Part shown: one piece after another, positions 11,407-22,790 of the stretch | Position numbering within the stretch: the first letter of the stretch is position 1 | How the letters are laid out: each line of letters begins with the position of its first letter | Assembly: GCA_024345305.1 (NCBI GenBank) | Contig: BRON01000022.1 | Location: forward strand, 186,001-250,000 | Direction of reading: 5' to 3' | DNA from: Mrakia gelida | Taxonomy: Eukaryota; Basidiomycota; Tremellomycetes; Cystofilobasidiales; Mrakiaceae | Length of the DNA: 64,000 nucleotides | Notes under the pieces: model-generated | What the model was told of the DNA's origin: nothing | Seen by the model: the letters and a program-made list of their open reading frames with translations, nothing else | The model's database searches: none | Position numbers and translations under genes: made by a program

Positions 11407-11790
11407 TCAGCCTCGAAATTCCAACAATCCACCCTTCCTAAAAACTCCCTCCTTCCAACAACTTTTCCGCTTATTAGCCACCTTAGCGTCCTTTTCTCCT
11501 CCGCGTAACACATGATCTTTCCAACCTACACTCCAATCAACCCTGAGATAATCGAGTACCTCCGTATCTCCCTCGCAGTCTCCTTCGGGAGCGAGCTCAA
11601 TGTCCCTCTGCTTTCCTGTCGCGTCGAATCCGTCCTCCCAGGCAAAGCATCGCTCGAAAGCTCCCAACCAGTCTCGCCGCCGTGCTATGAGCGAGCTTCT
11701 TCCTAGCTCGGTACTCGGAAAGAGGGTCGTTAAGTCGATCCCGGAGGTAGTTGAGAGGAGTTGGACCAGCGAGTGCGGCGCTTGAGCCAA
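11407..11790 (-). CDS. hypothetical protein, doubtful
   Basis: A 127-codon open frame from an ATG at 11790 reads SGIDLTTLFPSTELGRSSLI, AFERCFAWEDGFDATG and LDYLRVDWSVGWKDHVLRGG. A second frame overlapping its upstream end (LRDRLNDPLSEYRARKKLAH) also looks coding. This fits a frameshifted C-terminal piece of an F-box-like protein, comparable in layout to the tail of the 7495-8525 locus. Identity is unknown; it may be a remnant. Confidence 0.25.
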   Translation of the reverse strand: MAQAPHSLVQLLSTTSGIDLTTLFPSTELGRSSLIARRRDWLGAFERCFAWEDGFDATGKQRDIELAPEGDCEGDTEVLDYLRVDWSVGWKDHVLRGGEKDAKVANKRKSCWKEGVFRKGGLLEFRG

Positions 11791-13149
11791 AGCATTTGGA
11801 GCATTTCATCGTCTGTTCGCTCCGTAGCGAGAATGAGAAACGACAGCCTGTCGTTTCCGCTTCCCTGCTGTTCTACCTCTTCACTCGGTAGCTTCTTCAC
11901 AAAAAGTCACAAGCGACTGCTCTCTAAGCGAGTCCAAGTTGAAAGTACAAAAAATGTCAGGATTGAGCGAGAGCAAGAGGGCAACGGAATGAAAGCGACG
12001 CGACCAAGATAAGTCAGGTGCTTATCGAGGAACGAGCACGAGGTAAGACATAAGTTCAAGATAGCTGTTAAAAGTCAGAACGTGAGGCGAGCGCATTTCA
12101 GGGAGGCAAAGCCATCAAAGGGCAGTAAGACGTTCGCTCTTCATCGCCTTCGGACCGATTTTCCGGCCCCCTCGAATCATATCCCTCCTCTTCTACCGAC
12201 TGTACCGTTATTATCACCAACATAAACTCCTGAAGTAGCTCTGAATGCTAACCGTCCTCTTCGCCAACAGTCGCTTGCAGAGTAGAGTTCCTCACCCGCG
12301 TCCCACCCCGCCGCCCGTCCCTAACTTCTTTTCGCCCCCCAATCTGGTCCTCCTCCGAGGCCCAACAGCTCTTGGGGGGAGAAGAGTATATCACTACAAA
12401 GCCTTTCCCCAAAGAGTAGAAGTCGCGTGGTCGAACGTTCAGACTTCGTGGAGTGACTTTCCATGCGCACCTCTCCTCCATCCTACCTCGCCCGTGTCTC
12501 GCCTCTGTTCGAGCGCTCACCGGCTCCTCCGACGTTTCAGGTTCGTCACAGGTCCCCCGTACCCGTCTTATCCGATTCAGATGGTCCGCTCCTTGTCAAC
12601 CTCGGCCAAAGTCTTGTCCACCCTTACGCTGACTCCCTTCTTGCCCCATCTTCCAGACTTCGAGTCGTCCTACACCAATTCGAGCGATCACTGGGAGATG
12701 AGGTTAACCTACAACCATCTCCTCCATCTTTCAGTCTCTTGACTGCGTGTTTCCTCCTTTGACTTGGTTTTACTTTGTCCTTCGTCGTATCCTCCGTCCT
12801 TACTTTTCTCAGTCTCTATCCTCTTCTCCCACCTCGTCTCCTAAATCTCTACCTGCTCATGTGACCTGTACGACCTAGATACCATGCTGTTAATTGTCAG
12901 CAGCACCGTTTATCCCACCTCAGGTGCTTCTTGCTGGACGACGTCCCCCCCGGTCGCCGTCCAACTCGGCCGCCGTACACTCCGCCATCCGTGACCGAAC
13001 CCTCCCCTCTTGCTCTTAACGGATCTCTTGTGCAAGATGAAACATAAAAGAGCAGAGAGCAGATCAGCTAGAGACTGGTGTGGCTATTACGAAGTTATAG
13101 CGTAGGAGGGAATAAACAGAGAAGGATTATAGCTAGTAAGAAGCTATAG

Positions 13150-13460
13150 ATACTGTGAAATCGTCCTTGAATCCATATCAAGGTAATATAGATGTCCAGA
13201 TGACTTTTGACCCCACTCTTCCCTTTCGTTCCACTCCATAGCGAGCAAAAATGCAAAACGACAGGCTGTCGTTTATCGATCCTTCATCTCAACTCAACAC
13301 CCTCGATACTAATATTCAGCTCTCAGTTCAGCCTTCCAAGCACTGTCTAGAGAAGATGGAAGCGACAGGCTGTCATTTTCTCTTCTTCTGCTTCACCTTC
13401 CCACTCAATCTCTCCTCCGCAAAAAGACCGGGCGGCTGCTTCGGAACAGTTTCCAACGCT
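13150..13460 (+). repeat. dispersed repeat with AACGACAGGCTGTCGTT palindromes, copy A
   Basis: This stretch carries two palindrome copies (13255-13274 and 13360-13378) and matches, in inverted orientation, 23750-24145. Shared words include GAATCCATATCAAGGT, ATCGATCCTTCATCTCAACT and CCGGGCGGCTGCTTCGGAAC. The downstream part (to about 13600) also resembles 20580-20710. Some reading frames look conserved between copies (FLFFCFTFPL, SSAKRPGGCFGT), but only because the DNA is repeated. Confidence 0.75.
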
Positions 13461-14194
13461 GAAAACCGAAAAACCACTGTGGGACATTTGGCGACGTTGG
13501 GGTTGAGCGAGACTAAAGCAAGTCGACCAAAGAAGTCACATAATTTTGAGGGACCGACGATGAGGCATGACCCAAATTATTTGAGGATGAGGTCTACTGT
13601 AGGGACGGTCGGGAGAGAGTGCAGCTTGTTCGTCTCGGCGCATCGCTTGAGACTTTCGAAAGCGTTAGAGGCGATTCAGTGAACTTGGTGATGAACTGGA
13701 TTTGTTCGTAATACAGAAGGTGAGAGGTCAGTGAGAAGCAAAGAAAGGGAAAGACAGGAAGAGCTGAAGAGAAAGAAGGCGAGACAAACCTCCGTCTGAG
13801 CGATCACGTCTGCGGTGGTGTCGTCTCTGACCTTGTCCGTCCAACAAAAGGGAAGCGCAAACAATATTGATGTGAGGCGAGTAGACGGAAGAGAAGGAGG
13901 TCTGATCTGGATAAGAAACGTCCAGCCCGGTCAAACGGCAATGAACTGTGCGAGCGTCGCTAGTTATCAGAACAGAGGAAAGAAGGGGAGGAGGACGCGT
14001 CGCACACTTGCTTCTCCTCGAAAGCTGGGGTTCTAAGAAGCTGAGGCTTCTGGATCGGACACGACCGCTAGATAGTGACCCCTAGATCGTAGCCAAACCA
14101 TTCTCTTCGTCGCCTCTCCTTTCCTTATCCGACTTCTCTTCGTTCACTCCTCCTCCTCTTCTTCCTGCTTCACCCTGTCGAACTTTATTGCCTG

Positions 14195-14686
14195 CTAAAC
14201 CAGCTCATCCGTAACCTTCCAAGGATCCATCAACTCCCATCTTCCCCACCTCGACGAGAGAACGATCGGGAGCGACGATAGGACCTCCGATCCGAACTCG
14301 AGGAACGCGACGATCTTGTAGCTTCCTCCGAATGTCTTGGAGCGATGGTTGAGGAGGGATTGGGCGAGGAAGACAGTGAAGCGGGAGGTGTGGTAAGTTG
14401 GTTTGATGAAGCGAGTGAGGGACGTCGAGGCGAAGTCGTGGACGTAGGAGAGGGAGGCGGGAGTGAGGGAAGGGTGGGCGCGAGGAGTGCTCACTCTGAA
14501 AATGATCGCAGCAAACGTTCCCAACGTCGCGAGGATCTGATTGGAAAATCAAGGATCTGTCAGTACTACCGGACACCAAGAAAACAAGGGGAAGAGCAAG
14601 AAGTGGTGCAATAAGCTCACACCTGAGATCGCAAAACTAGTGGAGAGCACTGCTACAGCGGTCGACGGCGCGTCCTCCTGTCCCAT
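14195..14686 (-). CDS. small predicted membrane protein, unknown
   Basis: Exon 1 starts at 14686 (MGQEDAPSTAVAVLSTSFAI) and ends at a GTGTGAG donor. Exon 2 starts about 14533 after TTTTCCAATCAG with ILATLGTFAAIIFRVSTP and runs to the stop at 14195 (SYKIVAFLEFGSEVLSSLPI, RWGRWELMDPWKVTDELV). The joined N-terminus forms one hydrophobic segment across the splice, consistent with a membrane anchor or signal anchor. About 130 residues. I do not recognise the family. It is one of the few apparently intact small genes here. Confidence 0.45.
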
Positions 14687-15161
14687 TATCACACAGTGAA
14701 GTGCTGAATTAAGGATGAGGGCGACGATTAAGCTTACTTGGAGGAGAAAAGAAGGATCGAGTCAACATCGAAGGAGTGGGCACGAACGTGAAGAGGAGGT
14801 GAAGGAAAGGGGGGGCGTACTGAGCGTCAAATGTCTTTTTTTCTTCTATAGAAAGAAGACCAGTAGAAGTGATGAAAGGAGCGAAGCGGAGAGGATCTAA
14901 ATAGTGTAGAAGGGTATCTGGATAGCCTTCTCTGCCGTCGTAGAAGGATAGACAAAAACCATGTTCGAGGTGGAGGGAAGGAAAAACGGGGGACGGAAGC
15001 TGAGTTTGCTGTGAAGATTTGCGTATCTCTTTCTTTCTTTTCTACAGTAGAATAGGTTGTTGAGCTCGCTCCTCTAGTTTCTAATCTCGCTAGCTCTCTC
15101 TCTCTTCGCACACTGCCTTATTCCCTTAACCTTTTTCACTTCCCTCTCCTCCCTTCTTACT

Positions 15162-15348
15162 CTCGTCTACATCTTGACCACCAAGCTAGCGTCTCACGAG
15201 TCCTTGTTCGTTCATCTTCTACTCTCCTCCTCTTCATCAGTCGTGTACTTATATTCTCTCTCTATACTTCTACAGCTTTCTCTCTCCAGGTTAGCTCGAT
15301 ACATCGTCTACATCTTGACCACCAAGCTAGCGTCTCACGAGTCCTTCT
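15162..15348 (+). repeat. direct repeat of about 44 bases, two copies 143 bases apart
   Basis: The string beginning CGTCTACATCTTGACCACCA and ending at ACGAGTCCTT occurs at about 15162-15206 and again at about 15305-15348, inside a pyrimidine-rich, gene-free region (14720-15470). No other gene feature is visible there. Confidence 0.6.
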
Positions 15349-15800
15349 TTCTCTCTCCAGATCGAACCAGACGCTAGACCTTACATCTTCATAGTTTCTA
15401 GATCTGTTCGGTCGAGAGAGGGAGAGAATTGAGCAAAATGAGCTCGTTGTGATATTCGGCTACGGCTAACGAGTCAAACTGAGGAGAGGAGAGAAGAAGC
15501 GATGCAGCGTTCGGGTCTCGTCGACGTCAGATTGAAGGAGAGGAAGAGAGTGGGGCGGACCTCTAGGCGAGGAAACAGGCAAGGAACAAGAGCAAGTTGA
15601 GCTGACCCAGGAGCGAGGGGCGAATCGAGGAGGAAGGTGTTCGTGCCTGGAAGGGAAAGTGGAAGAAAAGGTCGCCGTGTTGGATCAAGCAGCGAGATCT
15701 CGACGACGAGCGAAACAACGACGAGCGGAAGACAGACAAAGGGACTCACCATTCAAGATGCACGGACCTTGACGTTTATCTGACCCTCCACCCTCGCAGG

Positions 15801-16639
15801 TCACAGTCCACCATCAACACGAGACTTCATGATCGCGCAAAACATCTTCCTCTCCCAGTTCGACCTGGCGAACATCACTACCTGCACCACCTCCGGGAGA
15901 GGAAGATCGCGACCACAGATTTCATCCGACGTACCGTCTCCGGTTGTCTTGAGTTTCGAAAGATCGTAGGTGACCCGTCGAAGTTGAGGGAAGTTGATGC
16001 TCGCGAGCTGCCTGAGCCTCCTCCCTCCCAGACCCGCCGGTCCTCCGAGCTCGATGGTCTTCGGCCGACTCCAGAAGGCGTCGTCGAGGTCGATGTACTT
16101 GGAGGTCTCTCCGAGGGGTGTTTGGACGACGAGATGCTTGGGGTGGCAGAGCCTGTAGAGGGTTCGGAGAGCGAGGGGCTCGATGTTGAGCCGGAGGACA
16201 AGTCGGCGTAGGCGAAGGGCTGGTTGGATGGGGATGGAGAGGAGGCCATCGTACGAGTCGCCTGTGACTTGTGTGAAGTGAAGGATACGGATTGGAGGAA
16301 GGCTGGAGCCGGTGGAGGAGGGAAGGAGGGAAGGGAGGGTCTGGCAAGGATAAGAGTGGGAGGAGATAAGGAATTTCAGCACAGCAAGATAACCAGGCTG
16401 GGAAGACACAGTCGACACTCACCCTTGGTCTGATGAGAAGTGAGAGCTACTCGCAGCCGCGAGTCTCGACAAGGATCTCCTTCTTGAGCTCGTTGGCGAG
16501 GAAGGGAAAGGGTCGAAGGCGTAGTTGGCTGGCATCCGAGCTGACTTTGAGGGAGGAGAAGTCGAGGATAGGGGATGCGATAGGAAGGGAAGAGGGAAGG
16601 AGGAAAGGGGGAGAAGCGTCCATCCGTCGAGGAGGAGAT
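15801..16639 (-). pseudogene. F-box-like protein cut at its 5' side by a solo LTR
   Basis: On the - strand coding sequence resumes right after the LTR at 16639: LRLRPFPFLANELKKEILVE resembles an F-box start. It then loses frame near 16470 (dropping one base restores TRLRVALTSHQTK), passes an intron at about 16428-16347, and reads cleanly from LPSLLPSSTGSSLPPIRILH through LSIPIQPALRLRRLVLRLNI, PLALRTLYRLCHPKHLVVQT and RQLASINFPQLRRVTYDLSK to the stop at 15801. The leucine-rich, periodic layout suits an F-box/LRR-like protein. Possible 5' coding sequence on the far side of the LTR (16830-17040, YDPRLPIASNHQDWILLHLK) suggests that the LTR inserted inside the gene. Confidence 0.5.
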
Positions 16640-16825
16640 TGTTGTTGGGTCGTCCACTTGAGCTTAGGGATGTCTGCAGGATGTGGTTCAAAGCTTGTTG
16701 TATAAAGCTAGCTACTCGAAAGGTTTATATACTATGGAAATGGTCACGTGATCTGAAGGTAGCTTACAAAGCTGTTTACGAAGAATGGTTACTAACAAGG
16801 GGACTGAACGAGACGCGTTACTAAG
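16640..16825 (-). repeat. solo LTR of the copia element
   Basis: Bases 16640-16805 match the 5' LTR of the copia element at 36122-36288 with only a few differences. The match starts at TGTTGTTGGG and includes GGTCACGTGATCTGAAGGTA. To the right of 16805 a further 20 bases (AACGAGACGCGTTACTAAGC) are shared with the decayed LTR at 22533, so the true LTR extends to about 16825. No internal retrotransposon sequence accompanies it, as expected after LTR-LTR recombination. I could not see a target-site duplication. Confidence 0.85.
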
Positions 16826-17111
16826 CTACCACGTAAGACCTCTCTGCGAGTCGCCACCTTCCAACAGAGATGGAAGGGTCGGAGGAGGTTGATATCGGTA
16901 CGAGTGAGACCTTGAGATGAAGAAGAATCCAGTCTTGGTGATTGGAGGCTATGGGGAGGCGTGGGTCGTAAAGGTGGATCTGGAGGTAGGTCGAGGCTTG
17001 CGGAGAGTTGAGCTTGAGCCTTCCTTCCCTTCCTCCCAACGGCTTTGACCCTTCCCTTCCCTGCCTTTCTCAAACCTCAAGATCTACACTTTACCACCCG
17101 AGCTTGCATCC

Positions 17112-18057
17112 ATGCCTCCTAGGAACCGAAACTCGTCGCTCAACAGTCGTCAGAGGAGAAACAGGAGGACGAAGGTCGACCTAAGGTGAGCTCGACGTTT
17201 CCCTCCTTCCCTGTTCTCCTCCTCCCTCCGCCCACCCACGCCTCCCTTCTTGTCTCCTTCTCGATTCAAGGGGCTGATTCCTACCACTCACTCCTGTTCC
17301 CTCCACTCAGAACTCCTCTCTTCGCTCCTTCTTCCCTCTCGAAATCGTCAATCTCATCCTCGCCGAACTCGGAGGCGAACTCCCTTCGCTGGCCTCGTTC
17401 TGCCTCTCTCGTTCGGATGCTTGGAGGAAGCGAGTGGGAAGCTGTATAAAAATCCGGTCTTAAAATCAGCTCGAGGGATATTCAGCTTCTTCTGCGGAGT
17501 GAGTCTCGAAGCAAGGGATGGAGGACGAGGGAGGACGAACGAGCTGACCACCATCCCTTCCCCTCCTCATCCCCCTCTCCCTACAGACGAAGCTCAGATC
17601 ACGATCCCGTCTCATCCCTCACCTCTCGCTCTCTCAAGCCCAGAACCTCACTCTCCATCTCTACGTATGCACCAACGCCCTGGTCCCTCATCTGGTCGAA
17701 AAATCTGGAATCTCCCTCCCTCCTCGTCTTCTCGGCATTTCCCCCATCTCTCTCGACTGCCTCTCCCTCCTCCGACCTCCTTCAACACCTTTCAATCACT
17801 CACCTTTTGACACCTTTCTCCTATTCATCCTACCTCACCTCTCTCCCACCAAGGTCCGCATCGACCGCGGAACCTCCCCAACGCGTCTGGTTGCAACCCC
17901 AAAGGACTGGACTCGAACCCTCGTCGCTTGGGGAAGCAGGTTCCGTTCTCTCACGCTCTCCGGCAGCACGGAACGACTCGGACTTTCCTCGGAACGGAGC
18001 GTCACTTCATCCTTCAAAACTCGCCTTCCATTCGAAGCGGACGAGCTTTCGAGTTGA
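17112..18057 (+). pseudogene. F-box-like protein, frame breaks
   Basis: Exon 1 (MPPRNRNSSLNSRQRRNRR) ends at 17185 before GTGAGC. After the acceptor at 17310 comes an F-box-like segment (FFPLEIVNLILAELGGELPS, then FCLSRSDAWRKRVGS) in a frame that does not match the exon 1 phase and meets a stop near 17460. A later exon from 17587 reads LIPHLSLSQAQNLTLHLYVC, TNALVPHLVEKSGI, LGISPISLDCLSLL and WTRTLVAWGSRFRSLTLSGS, ending at 18055-18057. At least two indels or stops separate the pieces, so this is probably a relic. Its only assigned role is the inferred Skp1-binding motif. Confidence 0.5.
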
Positions 18058-18443
18058 CCTTCGACGCGAGGGAGAGCCAGAGCGCAGGACGAGGCTTTCG
18101 TAAAAGGGGTGGAAGGAAGAGCTGACGAAGCTGGAGGTGGAGTAACGAGGGAGGGTCGAGATCGCGGTCGTTGAGGAGGCAGCAGAGTAGCGTTGACTTC
18201 CATTTCATTTGATGCCATCACTGAACGTTCACGAGCGGCAGAAGAGTCGAGAGGGAAGGATCGCTGAAGGAGAAAAAGGAAAGTCGACTCGTTGCGACGC
18301 GACGCGTCTTGTCTCTTCGAGGTGGCGGTGAGGAAAGGGGTCTGCGTAGCTGAGTAGGACGAGAAGAGGTAGAACAATAAAAGGCAGACCAAAACCCAGA
18401 AGCGAAGTAGAGATAGAAAAGAAGCGAGTACGGGCGGAGAAAG

Positions 18444-19523
18444 GTTCACGTTTGGTAATGCCTGGATCGGCGAGCTTGCCTTTGAGCCTGCCCCCGCTGC
18501 CATCTCCCTCGGAGGACTCATCTTCGTCTTGTGAGCTCGGCTGCTCTTTCCTGAATTTGGTGTCTCATATCTGACGCCGCTCTCTCGTTCCTTAGCTTCG
18601 CCGACTACTTTTTTCCGCCCGAATGGATGCGTCACCGTCAGATGTCCCGAACGCCTCAGGGCGCCTTAGGCTCGCCATCTGCGGGATCGGGCTCGCAAAA
18701 CGAGAAGAATGCTAATCCTTTCGCGCACGACCACCACGGACACTCTCTCGACTTGGACGACATCACCGACTACGCTTCTCCCCAAGCGCAATTTGATGTC
18801 ACCTTACTCGAAACTGGTATCAACTTCCATTCTATCATGATCGAGTTTCCCTCGGAGTGTCGAGAGGCTCTCAATGGATGCCGCTTTTCATCGCCATCGT
18901 TTTCCATCAGATGTTCGAAGGTACGTCCTCCGACATACCGATGCGCTCTAGCTGTCAGAGTGACATGAGCTGATCTGTGATGCTACCGCCCAGGCCTCGC
19001 CCTTGGTTCGCGGATTGGCCTTCTTGTCTGGCCCGCCAACATGGGGTGGAAGAAGTGGGCCATGGGGACGGCCTTTGGAGTAAGTACTCGTTCACACATG
19101 CATCAATCAAGGCTTTCCCGCTGACGTCTGTCTGTCACACAGTTCATCACTCCTATCGGGGTCGCGATCGGTATGGGTGTGCACTCGTCCTACAACCCCA
19201 ACAGCGCCCCCGCCCTCATCTCGATTGGAGTCCTGGACTCGCTCTCTGCCGGGTGAGTCGGCCTCAATGCTGTTCCCCAGGCTTTGGCCGAGCTGACCTG
19301 TCTTTGCAGTATCCTCCTTTACGCCGGTATTGTCGAGCTTCTGGCACACGACTTCCTTCATGGAGAGCTTGCGACGGCCGGCATTGCCAAGGTCTTGATC
19401 GCTATTGCGTCTCTCTTCGCAGGCATGATCTGCATGTCTGTTCTCGGAGTCCGGTTCGTCTCGCTCTATGTTTTCTGGCAGCCTTGCTCGATTGCTAACA
19501 TTGTCTGTACACACAGGGCTTGA
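18444..19523 (+). pseudogene. ZIP-family zinc transporter (ZRT-like), 5'-truncated with one frameshift
   Basis: ZIP proteins import Zn2+ across plasma or vacuolar membranes using eight helices and a His-rich loop. Spliced + strand exons give AFEPAPAAISLGGLIFVFFA (helix III), a loop with HDHHGHSLDL, LLETGINFHSIMI (helix IV with the HS motif), FIAIVFHQMFEGLALG (helix V, HxxxEG metal site), GFITPIGVAIGMGVHSSYNP, LDSLSAGILLYAGIVELLAH and MSVLGV near the end. Introns at about 18538-18602, 18921-18993, 19081-19142, 19253-19310 and 19458-19516 are canonical. One base is missing at about 18843: adding a G restores MIGVSLGVSRG. The first two or three helices are absent upstream, where the F-box-like locus ends at 18057. 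A dead copy, family certain. Confidence 0.8.
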
Positions 19524-19927
19524 ATAGTTTGTGAGTACGTTCGATTTTGAAGGTTCTCACAACCTCATTGTCTGGGAATGAACCTTGCTCCTTCCCTCTC
19601 CTTACTAGCTCTTCATCCCTTCCCTACACTTACCTTCCCCTCTTCTTTCTCTTCTCTCTTTGTCTCGCGTTATCTCAGGCGTCCATCAGGAAGCTGAGCC
19701 CGGTCGTCCGTCGCGTCGCGTCTTGCTCTCTCCTCGCCGGAGCCTTGGTCGGTCTCTTTTCTCTAGCTCCACTTTTCTATTTCTATGCTCTTTCTACGCA
19801 CTTCCAGTTCCCAGTTATTGCCTGACTCTGGCCCGAGCCCGAGCCCTCTCGTTTATTATAAAGGAGGACTTCTGCCTCCTCTCCCTTGACCATTTATCTG
19901 GACACACTTTTGAGGAGCAGGATGAGT

Positions 19928-20223
19928 TACGGACGGTCTGTCAGATGGGTGGAGGAGTTGTGACGGGCGACGAAAGAGTGAAGGAGCTCGACCTGACTGG
20001 GTTGGGAAGAAGGAAGGAAGCGAGGGGAGGACGAAGAATCAGGGACGGCGTATGAAGGAAGGGTGGAGGTGATGCATGTGTTTAGACTTACGGCGACGGT
20101 TTCAGGAGCGGAAGATTCACTGAGCATGAAGTGGATGTCATCATCTTGTGAAGTGAGGAGAACAAGCGGCGAGAGATGGGAGTGTTGAAACCGGTTCTGG
20201 GAAGTCAAGTTGAGGTTGTTCAA
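19928..20223 (-). CDS. possible two-exon gene end, unknown
   Basis: A - strand frame reads SPLVLLTSQDDDIHFMLSES, then SAPETVA to a GTAAGT donor near 20092. An AACCCAGTCAG acceptor near 20001 joins VELLHSFVARHNSSTHL and a stop at about 19926. The splice signals are good and the composition is protein-like, but there is no clear start and no family I know. Confidence 0.3.
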
Positions 20224-20489
20224 GTCTTTGTTTCAACCACAGACCGGTCGCAGAAACGGCACAGACCCAGAAACGGGACAGTTCCTCGCTTGCTTAGCTC
20301 TTTTGATGCAGACATATACTCAACTCTTACTCCTTCTATAAAGGCGTTTATCGCCTTTCGAGATTTGCTGAAAGGCCCAGATACCTATACGAAAGGACGA
20401 GTCAGCAGACGCAAGGCCTTGGAGAGTCTAGAGAAGTCGATTTAGATACCATACACTCGTTCTTTCAAACCCAGCGTTCCTTACGAGGA

Positions 20490-20985
20490 TAAGAAACGAC
20501 AGGCTGTCGTTTTCCCGTCTGTATCCGCTCCCTGTTCAGTTTCTTCATCACGAAGAAGCCAGGCGGATGCTTTGGAACGGATTCCAAAGCTGACGCCCCA
20601 AAACATCACTGGGGGACATTGGGTGATGCTGGAATTAAGCGAGACCAAGGAGGGAAAGAAGACAGGTACTCATGAAGGAACGAAGATGAGGTACGACATA
20701 AAGATGATTTAAAGATGGGGTTCCTTAAATGTGACGCGTCGCAGTCCCTTCTTGTGGCGCTGGTGGTGTCGATTGGTGGGGTTTGGGGTTGGGACCTTGG
20801 AAGGCGATGAAGGAGTAAAGGAAGGTGATGAAGGATTCTCAGTGGTCAGGAATGTGTATTAGAATCTCGATTACTCTTCTTAAAGCTCGGTCTTACTTTT
20901 GGCACTTCTAGGCGACGTGTGTGTCTTTCGGCTTTCTCTTTCGTTCTGCCTTGACTCTCTAGAGCCCCACCCCTGTTTGCAAGCT
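20490..20985 (+). mobile_element. old, diverged copy of the telomeric retroelement 3' region next to a palindrome repeat
   Basis: Bases 20730-20985 match the element of the 36.3-43.1 kb array in sense orientation. Matches include the coding part (GACGCGTCGC then GGCGCTGGTGGTGTCGAT), TCTCAGTGGTC, TTTTGGCACTTCTAG with the same stop codon, and the 3' UTR down to CACCCCTGTTTG. Many substitutions and indels break the reading frame. It is not bordered by TTAGGG and has lost the terminal bases. Directly upstream, 20490-20710 carries the AACGACAG palindrome (20493-20513) and matches the repeat at 13250-13600, which may place that repeat in the 5' part of the same element or simply beside it. Confidence 0.7.
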
Positions 20986-21407
20986 CCGAAAACTCGATTT
21001 TGGCAGGGAAGTGGGCCACTTTCTCGATGCTGTAGGTCCCTTCGTTTGGCTCTGTTTGCTCTCTGAAGGACTGCCACCTAAATCCCATTTCCTCGCTCGC
21101 CCTCCCCGCTCTTACTCGCTCACTGACTCTCACATCTCTCGATGCTCCACTGTGGCAGTGTCGAGGCTTTCTACGTGCTACTCATCTGCTGAGCTACCTG
21201 GGCCCTTCTTGAGGGAGAGACCGGTCACTCAGGTGAAACAAATGGTTAAGGAAAAAGACAGCCTGTCGCATCGCTACTTCCTCCTCACTCTTCCTCCTCG
21301 TCGTCGTCTTGGTCGACCCTCCTCCAGCCAAGCCTGCACGGCCAACACTTCTTTGATCTCTACTTCCCAGGCGTCTCCTGCTCCACAGCTCTCTATCAGC
21401 TCCCAGC

Positions 21408-21408
<1 letters not shown>

Positions 21409-21438
<30 letters not shown>
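21409..21438 (+). repeat. poly-C run of about 30 bases
   Basis: An unbroken run of C on the + strand inside a non-coding, pyrimidine-rich stretch. Its exact length is the least reliable base count in the window. Confidence 0.7.
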
Positions 21439-21440
<2 letters not shown>

Positions 21441-22532
21441 TCAGCACCACCGGAAGTCCCTTCAGAACCGGCGACGCGAAGTTGAGCTTCGCGACGAGTC
21501 GGTATCCTGCTCAAACGTTTTGGAGCGACAATTGAGGTGTGTTTGAGCCAGAAAGACCATCCATCACGACGCGTCTCACTTCTCCTCTCGTTCCGTTTTG
21601 ACTCACTCCCAATCCGGCGAGTCAATCTTAGCACAAGCCAAATATTCAGCCATATCTTCGACCTTTGTATGTGGAAAAGAAACAAGCTCCAAGGGGCCCT
21701 TTCCTTTATTTCCTCTCTGTCTCTCTCATCAGCTGAGGTTGACAGATTGAAAGTTATAGCGACGACGAAAACGACAGGCTGTCTTCTACTTCACATTTTT
21801 TATTTCGGTGTTCTAGTCGTCTTGTGCGTTTGCACTGATCAGCTGTATTTCCTGGGATAGTTCTTTTCGAGATCTGCTCTGGAGCAGTCGAGCGCTGACC
21901 TCGACGCTTTCTCGTCCTCTTTTCTTCAGTTATCGTCACGACGCCAATTTCCTGTCTTCATGTTCAATCTGAGGACCTGACCTGACCAACGTCTGCAGCT
22001 TTGTGTAGGTATACGTAGAACAAGGCAGAGAAACGGGGAGAATATAAAAGCTCAGACCAAAAGGCAAGGAAAGACATGAGGGGAGGAGACCATGTCCTGT
22101 GTCTGACCCGCAATGTGATCGCACCGGTGATATGTGCCACAGTCATGGCAGGCCCATCCACAAGACCACTGAACGCTTGACTCAGCTGCAGTGGGATCCA
22201 ACCCCCGGAATGTTTGTAGAGGAGAGGACAGGCTGAGAAACCGCAAGAAGCATAGATATGCGATGATTAATACTAGTCCGGATAATGAGGGTAGGTCACC
22301 AATGATCTCGTCTACGAAACAAGGTCAACACAAAGCAACCATCGCGAACATACTTCTCGTCGTCCGACATCCTTGTCCGACGCGCCGCAAATCTTTAAAC
22401 CAATCCCGTACCTTCCATAAGCTGAGAGAAAAGGGGAAGTATCATCTTTCCTAAGCGGATACTGTAGACAGCAGCACAAACTCACTATATCAAATCCGAA
22501 ATCGTGTTGGAAGCTGGCGAATCGCAAAGAGG

Positions 22533-22640
22533 TATCACGTATTAGCTTGGTAACGCGTCTCGTTCGATACCCGAGTCAGCAACCGCCGTTCGGAATCAGC
22601 TTTGCAAGCTACCTTCAGAACCCGTGACCATTTCCACAAG
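22533..22640 (+). repeat. decayed copia LTR, inverted relative to the solo LTR
   Basis: TTAGCTTGGTAACGCGTCTC, CAGCTTTGCAAGCTACC and CGTGACCATTTCCA match the reverse complement of the 16640-16825 LTR, with many substitutions. It is an older insertion of the same family. Confidence 0.7.
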
Positions 22641-22790
22641 CAAAGTACCGCTTGCCAAAGAGAAAAAAGATGGGAAGGGATGGGGAAACATTCAGCTTCA
22701 CTCGACGCGCCCGCTACCCCCGCCCCCAAGCATGCCTCCATCCCACCATTCCTCTGATCAAATCAGTCACCCATACATTTCCTCTCAACC

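Noticed and set aside
12245..12742. 165-codon + strand frame
   Set aside because: Pro/Ser-rich with no motif, no intron context and a second equally long frame overlapping; a fragment of a dead gene cannot be excluded.
15474..15752. 92-codon - strand frame with a hydrophobic start
   Set aside because: No splice or homology support, in a purine/pyrimidine-skewed flank; I could not tell it from chance.
17835..18635. 266-codon - strand frame with one hydrophobic stretch
   Set aside because: It overlaps, on the other strand, both the F-box-like tail and a ZIP transporter exon with clear family motifs; no splice or start support.
21409..21438. Poly-C run as a regulatory or structural element
   Set aside because: An isolated homopolymer of uncertain length; nothing around it suggests a function.
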